64,000 nt of DNA from Nitrospiraceae bacterium. GTDB lineage: Bacteria > Nitrospirota > Nitrospiria > Nitrospirales > Nitrospiraceae. A program made the position numbers and the translations under genes. The stretch is from positions 1 through 64,000 of the forward strand of contig DASPUC010000003.1 in assembly GCA_035623075.1 (NCBI GenBank), read 5' to 3'. The notes under the pieces are model-generated. The model had not been told where the DNA came from. It did no database searches and was given only the letters and a program-made list of their open reading frames with translations. Of this stretch, positions 8,279 through 14,969 are shown piece by piece (the first letter of the stretch is position 1; each line of letters starts with the position of its first letter).

Positions 8279-8315
8279 CAAAATCCACGCCCCGCGCCAA
8301 CGGGGTTTATTGCAG

Positions 8316-8483
8316 ATGGATCCCACCACTATTCGTGGCGGCGACGTGCTGTTTATAGAGAATGTGGAAAATTATGTCAAGGGGAAAATACAGAACAACG
8401 GCAGCGCCGGATTCGTCCTTGCCCGGAAGACCAGCGCCGCCATTACCGAGGAGGTGGCACAAATGTCAGTCCACCGCCCCTAA
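8316..8483 (+). CDS. Possible 55-aa protein
   Basis: A short ORF from ATG 8316 encodes MDPTTIRGGDVLFIENVENY and continues to a TAA at 8481-8483. It has a balanced amino-acid composition (V-K-G-K-I-Q-N-N-G-S-A-G-F-V-L-A-R-K) rather than the Arg/Pro-rich look of spurious frames. There is no strong Shine-Dalgarno sequence. It lies between two hairpins (8242-8278 and 8495-8514). No family is recognised and its coding status is unproven. Confidence 0.35.
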   Translation: MDPTTIRGGDVLFIENVENYVKGKIQNNGSAGFVLARKTSAAITEEVAQMSVHRP

Positions 8484-8494
8484 GAAGGGCCATG

Positions 8495-8514
8495 GGGGCG
8501 GGGAAACCCGCCCC
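8495..8514 (+). terminator. Perfect GC hairpin with GAAA tetraloop
   Basis: GGGGCGGG (8495-8502), loop GAAA, then CCCGCCCC (8507-8514). The 8-bp perfect stem with a stable tetraloop directly follows the 55-aa ORF. No long U tract follows, so it could be an RNA-stabilising hairpin rather than a classical terminator. Confidence 0.5.
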
Positions 8515-8595
8515 TTACGCTTTGCAGCCTAGCATGCATATCGCCGTATCAGCAACAGACGGCAAACAATCAAGCCATGAACAAAGGAGTACCTT

Positions 8596-8910
8596 ATGGC
8601 AGATACAATCAACTGGCAAGGCGCATCGGGTAAGACCTATACATATTGGATCTACCCGATTAGCGTTTCCTTCAATGCGACACCTGGAAGCTATTGCGTT
8701 GCTAAAGAAGTAGAGCCTGGCCGTTTTCGCCCTCTCTACTTCGGTGAAACCGCCGATCTGAGTGAGCGGTTCGATAATCATCATAAGTGGAGCTGTTTCA
8801 CTCGGAACGGTGCAACGCACATTCATGCCCATACAAATTCAGATCAGAAAGTGCGCCTCGAAGAGGAATCTGATCTGATCAAGAAGTGGAATCCCACCTG
8901 TAATGGCTAA
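8596..8910 (+). CDS. GIY-YIG-like small protein
   Basis: This 104-residue protein has a strong ribosome binding site (AAAGGAGT, 6 nt before ATG 8596). The core reads Y-F-G-E-T-A-D-L-S-E-R-F-D-N-H-H-K, then R-N-G-A-T-H-I-H-A-H and E-E-E-S-D-L-I-K-K-W-N-P. This resembles the Y-I-G strand, the arginine-bearing helix and the glutamate helix of GIY-YIG nucleases. The first G-I-Y element is degenerate (S-Y-C-V-A-K), so nuclease activity is uncertain. Family assignment is from memory. Its stop overlaps the stop of the convergent gene. Confidence 0.65.
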   Translation: MADTINWQGASGKTYTYWIYPISVSFNATPGSYCVAKEVEPGRFRPLYFGETADLSERFDNHHKWSCFTRNGATHIHAHTNSDQKVRLEEESDLIKKWNPTCNG

Positions 8911-9140
8911 CAGCCTGCGAGGCGGCCAATCATTTTGGCCGCCTCAACAGGGATATGAGTTATGGGTCGCCAGTGTCCGATATGCGTTTGCGCTAGTACA
9001 ACATAGCATCCATCATCCATCACAATCCCTATCTGGACCTCATTCCCGTCATCGACTAGCCATTCAGGATGCCATAATTCAGACGTTGGCCTCTCGGCGT
9101 CGGCATAATTTTCAGTGAACCGATTTTGGGTGATTGCCAT
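8907..9140 (-). CDS. Hypothetical protein (77 aa)
   Basis: On the minus strand, ATG (complement of 9138-9140) is preceded by a good ribosome binding site, AGAAGGAGA. The product begins MAITQNRFTENYADAERPTS. It is a small soluble protein with an alternating pattern E-V-Q-I-G-I-V-M-D-D-G-C-Y-V-V-L suggestive of beta strands. No family is recognised. It converges on the GIY-YIG-like gene, and the two stop codons overlap (8907-8910). The last codons include the perfect inverted repeat at 8919-8945. Confidence 0.55.
   Translation of the reverse strand: MAITQNRFTENYADAERPTSELWHPEWLVDDGNEVQIGIVMDDGCYVVLAQTHIGHWRPITHIPVEAAKMIGRLAGC
8919..8945. terminator. Perfect 11-bp inverted repeat, bidirectional terminator-like
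   Basis: GAGGCGGCCAA (8919-8929), a 5-nt loop, then TTGGCCGCCTC (8935-8945). It sits at the junction of two convergent genes, inside the 3' end of the minus-strand one. Confidence 0.6.
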
Positions 9141-9238
9141 TACAGTCTCCTTCTGTTAGAGTGTGGGAGACTGTGGCCATCATTCTGATCAATGATAGCC
9201 CAGGGGAAAGTTTCTTCCAGATGTAGACAATGAACTAT

Positions 9239-9270
9239 GGCCCGGACTCTACGGCAATAGAGTCTGGGCC
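9239..9270. repeat. Inverted repeat upstream of the 44-aa gene
   Basis: GGCCC-G-GACTCTA pairs with TAGAGTC-T-GGGCC around a short loop, forming a 12-bp stem with one mismatch. It could be a terminator for leftward reads or part of the end of the neighbouring IS element. Confidence 0.5.
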
Positions 9271-9298
9271 TTAATGTCTGGAGAGTCTAACCAAATCT

Positions 9299-9433
9299 AT
9301 GGCGAAAAGCAAAAATCTCTCACTGCATCCCCTCTCACTTGAGCAAGCGCTCAAAGTTATGGTTTCCGTAAAATCGCCGAAACGATCCGCTTCCAAGAAG
9401 CCATCGAAGAAGTCTTCGCGCCGGCACGCCTAG
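9299..9433 (+). CDS. Small basic protein (44 aa) abutting the IS1595 transposase
   Basis: ATG 9299 opens MAKSKNLSLHPLSLEQALKV and continues with M-V-S-V-K-S-P, then a Lys/Ser/Arg-rich tail ending R-R-H-A. The H-P-L-S-L-E-Q-A-L-K-x-x-x-x-V-K core resembles short proteins I remember next to IS1595-type transposases in other genomes, so it may be a conserved passenger gene. Its TAG stop overlaps the transposase stop on the other strand (9430-9433). The function is unknown and the role is inferred only from position. Confidence 0.45.
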   Translation: MAKSKNLSLHPLSLEQALKVMVSVKSPKRSASKKPSKKSSRRHA

Positions 9434-10317
9434 CTAGCTGACCTATACTGTAACCGCTTCCCTTCAGTGGCTCTAAACGCAAGTAAGGTTCTTGTGGCAT
9501 CATCTTCTCTCCGAGCGTTATACCGAAAATCAAATTCGGCTAAGTACCGATGCAGATGATGCTTCGACACATGGTGATACGTTCCAGTCAGACCACGCTT
9601 GAGGAGGCTGAAATAACCTTCAATCGTGTTTGTTGTCACTTCTCCGCGCACATAATGACCGCGAGAATGGTTGATGGTGTCATGACTGATAAATTCTTTC
9701 TTGAGTCCGCGATAGCCTTTAAATTCATCCGTCATCATGCGTGTCTCAGGCGAAACGTTTTCACAGATGATTGCGCGAAGATTTTTACTTGTCACTGTTG
9801 GTAGGGCGAAGGATCGGACACGGCCTTGCCGCTCGACTAGCGCGAAGACGGCTTTCTTTTTCGATGGTCCTCTCCCGCGCTTCTCTTTCCCTCCAATGTA
9901 GGTTTCATCTGCTTCCACAATCCCACCAAGCTTGCCGCTGAATGGCGAATGGGCCATTGCATACCGAATACGATGCTCCATGAACCATGCACTCTTATAG
10001 GTGATTCCCAACATACGATGAAGCTGATGGGCACTGATTCCTTTCTTCGAGGAACAAACTAGCTGCATCGCTTGAATCCACTTAGTGAGCGGAATATGCG
10101 AGTCTTCAAAGATTGTTCCGACAGTCGCAGAGAATTGCTTACGACACTTTCCGCATTTCAAAACAACTCGTTTGGATGTTTTAACATTCAGTGTGTACAC
10201 TCTTTCGGATTTACAATGCACGCATTTCGGACCATGCGGCCAACGCAGCTTGGCCAGATATTCATAGGCCTTTTTTTCGTCCGTCAGATGGTCGCCAGCC
10301 AGTAGATTTTGACTCAT
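9430..10317 (-). CDS. IS1595-family (ISXO2-like) transposase
   Basis: This is a 295-residue DDE transposase, apparently intact. The N-terminal zinc-ribbon has C-V-H-C and C-G-K-C pairs (about residues 32-60). It is followed by a helix-turn-helix-like segment (G-I-S-A-H-Q-L-H-R-M-L-G-I-T-Y-K-S-A-W). The catalytic core shows E-A-D-E-T-Y-I-G-G, T-D-E-F-K-G-Y and N-T-I-E-G-Y-F-S, the motif set of the ISXO2/IS1595 group. The ATG lies at 10317. The sequence TTTGTCAAGTATATAATC at about 10368-10385 looks like the right terminal repeat, but no clear matching left repeat was found. Confidence 0.93.
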   Translation of the reverse strand: MSQNLLAGDHLTDEKKAYEYLAKLRWPHGPKCVHCKSERVYTLNVKTSKRVVLKCGKCRKQFSATVGTIFEDSHIPLTKWIQAMQLVCSSKKGISAHQLHRMLGITYKSAWFMEHRIRYAMAHSPFSGKLGGIVEADETYIGGKEKRGRGPSKKKAVFALVERQGRVRSFALPTVTSKNLRAIICENVSPETRMMTDEFKGYRGLKKEFISHDTINHSRGHYVRGEVTTNTIEGYFSLLKRGLTGTYHHVSKHHLHRYLAEFDFRYNARREDDATRTLLAFRATEGKRLQYRSAS

Positions 10318-10418
10318 GTTCCACCCCCTGTTGTATGCCTGAAAACAGAGTACAAAATCCTTCTGGGTTTGTCAAGTATATAATCATGGGAAAATCTCAT
10401 AAGCCCATGAATTTGCTA

Positions 10419-10446
10419 TTGACAAGTCTTAAAGTGAGTGTATACT
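10419..10446 (+). promoter_or_regulatory. Strong sigma70 promoter for the dcw cluster
   Basis: A perfect TTGACA (10419-10424) is followed, after a 16-nt spacer, by TATACT (10441-10446). Expected transcription start is about 10453, only ~15 nt before the likely GTG start of rsmH. The site lies just outside the right end of the IS1595 element. Confidence 0.7.
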
Positions 10447-10467
10447 GCGCCCGGTGAGTGGGAGAAA

Positions 10468-11412
10468 GTGGGCGAGAGTGAATTTCATAGTGCTGATGGG
10501 GCTCTGCATCATTTTCCTGTTATGCAGCAGGAGATCCTCTCCTGGCTTCTTAAAGAGAACACTCGAATCTATCTGGATTGCACGGTGGGATACAGTGGGC
10601 ACGCTGAAACAATTCTTGGGGCAAGTCATTCGGACTCAGTCCTCATCGGCCTTGATCGTGATTCCAGTGCCATCGCGGCGAGTAAGAAACGGCTGAGAAA
10701 ATTCGGCGAACGCGCCATTCTCCGCCACGGCCACTTCATGGATCTGAAACACCACGTTGCGGAATGCGGCTTCTCACAGGTCGATGGGATTCTGTTTGAT
10801 CTTGGTGTGTCGTCGCCTCAGATCGACGAACCCGCGCGCGGATTCAGTTTTCAATGGGACGGTCCGCTCGATATGCGCATGGATCAGTCACATGGACTGA
10901 CGGCTGCCGATCTGGTCAACCAGCGGCCTGAGTCTGAATTGGCGGACATCATTTTTCAATTCGGCGAAGAACGATTCGCTCGTCGGATCGCACGTGCGAT
11001 TGTCCGTGCTCGAACAGTTCGACCGCTTACAACGACGAAGGAATTGGCATCGGTGATCGAAGGAGCCGTCCCGGCGCACTATCGCCATGGTCGTATCCAT
11101 TGCGCTACGCGAACGTTTCAAGCACTTCGGATTGCCGTTAATCAAGAGCTGGAATGTCTCGAATCGTCACTGCGCGACGCAGTGGAGATCTTGGCTCCAG
11201 GCGGTCGCCTGTGTGTCATTTCGTTCCATTCACTCGAGGACCGAATTGTGAAGCAAACGTTCCGTTCCCTGTCCCTGGGCATCAATGCGCCGATCACAAT
11301 CCTCACGAAGAAGCCGCAGCTCCCACGGGAGGATGAGATTCGTGAGCATCCTCGGTCACGCAGTGCCAAGTTGCGTGTCGTTCAACGCCGAGAGAGGGGG
11401 GGCCATTCATGA
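10468..11412 (+). CDS. rsmH: 16S rRNA (cytosine1402-N4)-methyltransferase RsmH
   Basis: RsmH (MraW) N4-methylates C1402 in the 16S rRNA decoding centre using S-adenosylmethionine. The 314-residue protein shows H-H-F-P-V-M near the start, the SAM-binding D-C-T-V-G-Y-S-G-H-A, F-D-L-G-V-S-S-P-Q-I-D, D-M-R-M-D, and the C-terminal I-S-F-H-S-L-E-D-R-I-V-K block. The GTG at 10468 is chosen because upstream in-frame codons overlap the -10 region of the promoter, while the next ATG would remove part of the conserved N-terminus. It is the first gene of the dcw cluster; mraZ, its usual upstream partner, is absent here. Confidence 0.95.
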   Translation: MGESEFHSADGALHHFPVMQQEILSWLLKENTRIYLDCTVGYSGHAETILGASHSDSVLIGLDRDSSAIAASKKRLRKFGERAILRHGHFMDLKHHVAECGFSQVDGILFDLGVSSPQIDEPARGFSFQWDGPLDMRMDQSHGLTAADLVNQRPESELADIIFQFGEERFARRIARAIVRARTVRPLTTTKELASVIEGAVPAHYRHGRIHCATRTFQALRIAVNQELECLESSLRDAVEILAPGGRLCVISFHSLEDRIVKQTFRSLSLGINAPITILTKKPQLPREDEIREHPRSRSAKLRVVQRRERGGHS

Positions 11413-11744
11413 AAATGTTGACGATCCTTGCCGGCTTGATTCTGGTCTTTGTGTTTGTCTGGGAACGAGTTGATACCGTTCGCGTCGGTTATCAAATAGA
11501 ACGATCGAAGGCTCAGAAGCTTTTGTTGGAGCGGGAACGTGATCAACTCCAAGTGCGGTTTTCCTCACTCACGGCACCTGAGCGAATCGCGAAGATGGCG
11601 ATGGAACGTCTGGGTATGGTCCAGCCTCAACAGGGACAAGTGGTGACGGTGCGTGTCAGGCCAGAGGGAGTACCGGTGCCTCCTCCTGTACCGAATGAGG
11701 TCCGAGTCGCAAAGAACGATTCGCCGAAGAGGTTAAGCGAGTAA
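11409..11744 (+). CDS. ftsL: Cell division protein FtsL
   Basis: This is a small bitopic membrane protein of the FtsQLB divisome subcomplex. The 111 residues comprise one N-terminal transmembrane helix (L-T-I-L-A-G-L-I-L-V-F-V-F-V-W) and a periplasmic coiled coil (I-E-R-S-K-A-Q-K-L-L-L-E-R-E-R). A Pro-rich tail follows. The start overlaps the rsmH stop by four bases (ATGA). Sequence similarity within this family is low, so the call leans on position, size and topology. Confidence 0.85.
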   Translation: MKMLTILAGLILVFVFVWERVDTVRVGYQIERSKAQKLLLERERDQLQVRFSSLTAPERIAKMAMERLGMVQPQQGQVVTVRVRPEGVPVPPPVPNEVRVAKNDSPKRLSE

Positions 11745-11746
11745 TT

Positions 11747-13459
11747 ATGGGCCCTTCTCGCCCGAGGCGTTATCTAGTGCTGATCCTGCTGCTTTGTGGA
11801 TTCGGCCTCATTCTGTTTCGTTTGGTGACGTTGCAAGTGTTGCAGGCGGCGGAACTGACGGCGAAAGCCGACCGACAACACCAAAAGAGTGTGACGTTCG
11901 AGGGTGCGAGAGGTGCCATCACGGACCGGCATGGCAAAGTTTTGGCTATGAACATGGAAGTGCCGTCGATCTTTGGCGTGCCCACGGCTCTTGAGAATCC
12001 GTTGCGCGTTGCTCGCCATCTTGCCCCCGTCCTCCACATCCGAAGCGACGAGATCGAGAAGAAACTGCGTCAGGATCGAAGTTTCGTCTGGGTGGCGCGC
12101 AAGGTCTTGCCGGAACAGGGGCGCCAGTTAGAGCAAATGTCTCTGGAAGGGATCGGCGTAGTGATGGAAGGGCGGCGGTTCTACCCCAAGGGGCCCTTCC
12201 TCTCTCATGTGCTTGGATTTGCTGGGATAGACGGCGAGGGACTCGAAGGACTAGAGCGGCGCTATGAGCCGCACCTCCACGGCGAGAAGCGGATCACAAT
12301 CCTTCAACGTGACGCCTTGGGTCGAACCGTCTTCCCGAAGGGTTTGGCGGAGCAACCCCCCGCTCCTGGCCATGCCCTCACACTGACCATCGACGAAGTG
12401 GTTCAATATATAGCGGAGAAGGAATTGGAAGAGGCGGTCAACCATGCTCATGCCAAGGCTGGCACCATTATTGTACTTGATCCCCAGTCGGGAGCGATTC
12501 TGGCGATGGCCGTCAGTCCGCGGTTCGACCCGAACGCGGTTGCTGCGTTGACGCCCGACCGTTGGCGCAATCGAGCTCTGACGGATACGTATGAGCCGGG
12601 ATCGACGATGAAAGTAGTTGTCGCGGCAGCCGCGCTGGAAGAGCACCTCATGACTCCAGGGACGATGGTTTTCGGTGAAAACGGTCGGATGTTGGTTGCG
12701 AATACCACGATTCACGACCATGAAAAACTGGGTTGGATGACGTTTGCGCAGATGATTCAGAAGTCGAGCAACATCGGTGCGGCAAAAACCGGCATGATCC
12801 TGGGAGAACACCGCCTCTACCGTTACCTCCAGGGGTTCGGATTCGGTCAGAAGACGGACATCGATCTGCCAGGCGAGGTCAGCGGACTATTGAAGGCTCC
12901 CAAAGAATGGGGGCGGCGCTCACTCGCCTCGATTTCAATGGGGCAGGAGATCGGCGTCACGCCCATTCAAATGCTAACCGCGGCGGCTACTCTCGCCAAC
13001 GGCGGCGTCATGATGAAGCCGTATCTGGTTTCCGAGGTGCGCGATCAAAAAGGCCATTTACTGAAAGAATTTCTGCCCCAAGTGAAACGGCGGGTTGTCT
13101 CTCCTGAAACGGCGCGGACGATGACCACCATTCTGGAAGGAGTCGTGACGAACGGGACTGGCGCGAAGGCGGCCATTCCTGGATATCGAGTCGCGGGGAA
13201 AACCGGCACGGCCCAAAAGATCGATTCGAGGTCGGGAACCTATTCAGCCACGCAATTTGTCGGGTCGTTTGTCGGCTATGTCCCGGCGGACGCGCCACGA
13301 TTGGCGATGATCATCGTGATCGACGAACCGCAGGGAGAAGCTTGGGGCGGCACAATCGCTGCACCGGTCTTTCGACGGGTCGGCGAGCAAGTGCTGAATT
13401 ATCTGGGCGTGTCCCCGAACGACCAGGTCAAGGTCGCCATGGCGGAGCAGGGGCGGTAG
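11747..13459 (+). CDS. ftsI: Peptidoglycan D,D-transpeptidase FtsI (PBP3)
   Basis: FtsI is the class B penicillin-binding protein that cross-links septal peptidoglycan. The 570-residue protein has one N-terminal membrane anchor (about residues 9-30), a PBP dimerisation domain (R-G-A-I-T-D-R-H-G) and a transpeptidase domain. Catalytic motifs are S286-T-M-K, S340-S-N and K485-T-G-T. There is no C-terminal PASTA domain. It starts 2 nt after the ftsL stop and is followed by murE after 7 nt, consistent with one operon. Confidence 0.96.
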   Translation: MGPSRPRRYLVLILLLCGFGLILFRLVTLQVLQAAELTAKADRQHQKSVTFEGARGAITDRHGKVLAMNMEVPSIFGVPTALENPLRVARHLAPVLHIRSDEIEKKLRQDRSFVWVARKVLPEQGRQLEQMSLEGIGVVMEGRRFYPKGPFLSHVLGFAGIDGEGLEGLERRYEPHLHGEKRITILQRDALGRTVFPKGLAEQPPAPGHALTLTIDEVVQYIAEKELEEAVNHAHAKAGTIIVLDPQSGAILAMAVSPRFDPNAVAALTPDRWRNRALTDTYEPGSTMKVVVAAAALEEHLMTPGTMVFGENGRMLVANTTIHDHEKLGWMTFAQMIQKSSNIGAAKTGMILGEHRLYRYLQGFGFGQKTDIDLPGEVSGLLKAPKEWGRRSLASISMGQEIGVTPIQMLTAAATLANGGVMMKPYLVSEVRDQKGHLLKEFLPQVKRRVVSPETARTMTTILEGVVTNGTGAKAAIPGYRVAGKTGTAQKIDSRSGTYSATQFVGSFVGYVPADAPRLAMIIVIDEPQGEAWGGTIAAPVFRRVGEQVLNYLGVSPNDQVKVAMAEQGR

Positions 13460-13466
13460 AGACACG

Positions 13467-14969
13467 ATGACGGTCGCTCAGCTGCTGGCTTTGGTGCGTG
13501 GGCAAGTTGAGGTGCTGGAGCAGCGAGGGAATCTCGATCTGACCGTGACGAGCATGACGGACGATTCACGGATGGTGTCGAAGGGAAGTCTCTTTGTGGC
13601 GGTCAAAGGTGAACGGGTGGACGGGCATGACTTTGTAGAAAACGCAAGACAAGCCGGCGCCGCTGCCGTGGTGGCTCAGCGATCCGTTGATACCGGCCCG
13701 CTTCCGTATATACGAGTCTCAGACTCCCGGAAAGCGCTCGGATGGCTGGGTAGCCGATTCCATGGTGATCCGTCCGCTGGGCTCACAATGGTGGGTATCA
13801 CGGGCACGAATGGCAAGACGACAACCACCTATCTCTGCAAAGCTCTGTTGGAAGGGATCGGCCGACGTGTGGGGTTGATCGGAACCGTGGCCTATCAAAT
13901 CGGGAGCGAAACGATTCCGGCTTCCCACACGACGCCGGGTGCGCTGGAACTCCAGCAATTGCTGGCGAAGATGGTGGAGAGTGGACTCAACGCGGCGGTC
14001 ATGGAAGTGTCCTCCCATGCCTTGGCGCTCGATCGGACGGTCGGTTGTGAATACGACGTCGCGGTGTTCACGAACCTGACGCAAGATCATCTCGATTTCC
14101 ATTCTGATATGGAGGACTACTTCCAGGCAAAGCTACAGCTCTTCATCGAGCTCGCCGGCGGACGCAAGACCGGAAAGCGGGCGATCATCAATCTCGATGC
14201 TCCTTACGGTGCACGGGTCCGCGCCGCCTGTCCCGTTCCGGTGTGGGGCTATGCTCTCTCCAGTCAAGCGGACTTGATAGCCGAAAGAGTGTGCCTGTCG
14301 CCGAACGGCACAACGTTCACGGCTGCAACCCCGGCGGGATCGTTCCTCGTCGAGAGTCGTTTGGTCGGCGAGCACAACGTCTACAACTTGCTTGGTGCCA
14401 TTGGTGTGGCGCTGCATGCCGGCGCGACACCGGGACAAGTGCAGGAGGCTGCAGCCGGGGTGACAAACGTACCCGGCCGATTTGAACGTGTGACTGCCGG
14501 CCAGGACTTCACCGTCGTTGTGGACTATGCGCACACTCCAGATGCGTTGGTCAGATTGCTGACGGCCGCGCAGGCCGTGAAGACCCATCGCATCATCACC
14601 GTCTTCGGCTGCGGCGGGGATCGCGATCGCGGCAAACGCCCCAAGATGGGCCGAGCTGCCGTAGAACAGAGCGATGTCGTCGTGCTGACATCTGACAACC
14701 CTCGTACGGAGGACCCGATGGCCATTCTCCGCGAGGTGGAAGTCGGTGTCCGTGAGGCGCTGCAGCGCCGGCCGCAGGTAGCCTATCGCATGATCCCGGA
14801 CCGGCGTGAGGCCATCGGTTCGGCCATCAGCGAAGCCCGATCCGGCGACATGGTGCTCATTGCTGGCAAAGGGCACGAAGATTACCAGATTATCGGCACG
14901 AAGAAGTTTCATTTCGACGATCGGGAGGTCGCGCGAGAGGCCATTCAACGTCTGAGGCCCTGCGCGTGA
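13467..14969 (+). CDS. murE: UDP-MurNAc-L-Ala-D-Glu:meso-diaminopimelate ligase MurE
   Basis: MurE adds the third stem-peptide residue in the cytoplasm using ATP. The 500-residue protein has an N-terminal UDP-binding domain (S-R-M-V-S-K-G-S-L-F-V-A-V-K-G). The ATP-binding G-T-N-G-K-T-T-T is at 113-120, and the third ligase domain carries the D410-N-P-R413 motif. D-N-P-R is the signature of meso-diaminopimelate-specific enzymes, so the murein is of the Gram-negative DAP type. The start of murF overlaps its stop. Confidence 0.97.
   Translation: MTVAQLLALVRGQVEVLEQRGNLDLTVTSMTDDSRMVSKGSLFVAVKGERVDGHDFVENARQAGAAAVVAQRSVDTGPLPYIRVSDSRKALGWLGSRFHGDPSAGLTMVGITGTNGKTTTTYLCKALLEGIGRRVGLIGTVAYQIGSETIPASHTTPGALELQQLLAKMVESGLNAAVMEVSSHALALDRTVGCEYDVAVFTNLTQDHLDFHSDMEDYFQAKLQLFIELAGGRKTGKRAIINLDAPYGARVRAACPVPVWGYALSSQADLIAERVCLSPNGTTFTAATPAGSFLVESRLVGEHNVYNLLGAIGVALHAGATPGQVQEAAAGVTNVPGRFERVTAGQDFTVVVDYAHTPDALVRLLTAAQAVKTHRIITVFGCGGDRDRGKRPKMGRAAVEQSDVVVLTSDNPRTEDPMAILREVEVGVREALQRRPQVAYRMIPDRREAIGSAISEARSGDMVLIAGKGHEDYQIIGTKKFHFDDREVAREAIQRLRPCA

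Larger units (their letters stand above)
7899..8315. other. Non-coding stretch with DnaA-box-like sites
   Basis: No gene is seen. It contains a perfect DnaA-box consensus TTATCCACA at 8143-8151 and an inverted near-consensus box TGTGGATAG at 8090-8098. A third degenerate site TTTCCACAG lies at 8164-8172, followed by A+T-rich sequence from 8180 to 8240. The two stronger boxes also form a 9-bp inverted repeat (CTGTGGATA / TATCCACAG). No dnaA, dnaN or gyrB gene is nearby. Confidence 0.5.
9239..10385 (-). mobile_element. IS1595-family insertion sequence, approximate extent
   Basis: The extent is approximate. It includes the transposase, probably the adjacent 44-aa gene, and the TTTGTCAAGTATATAATC end on the right. 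The left boundary is set at the inverted repeat only for convenience. Target-site duplications were not identified. The element lies directly upstream of the dcw cluster promoter. Confidence 0.45.

Noticed and set aside
8190-10385. Single composite transposon from 8193 to the IS1595 right end
   Set aside because: Only the short TTGACAA string matches between the two ends; no long terminal repeat or target duplication was found.
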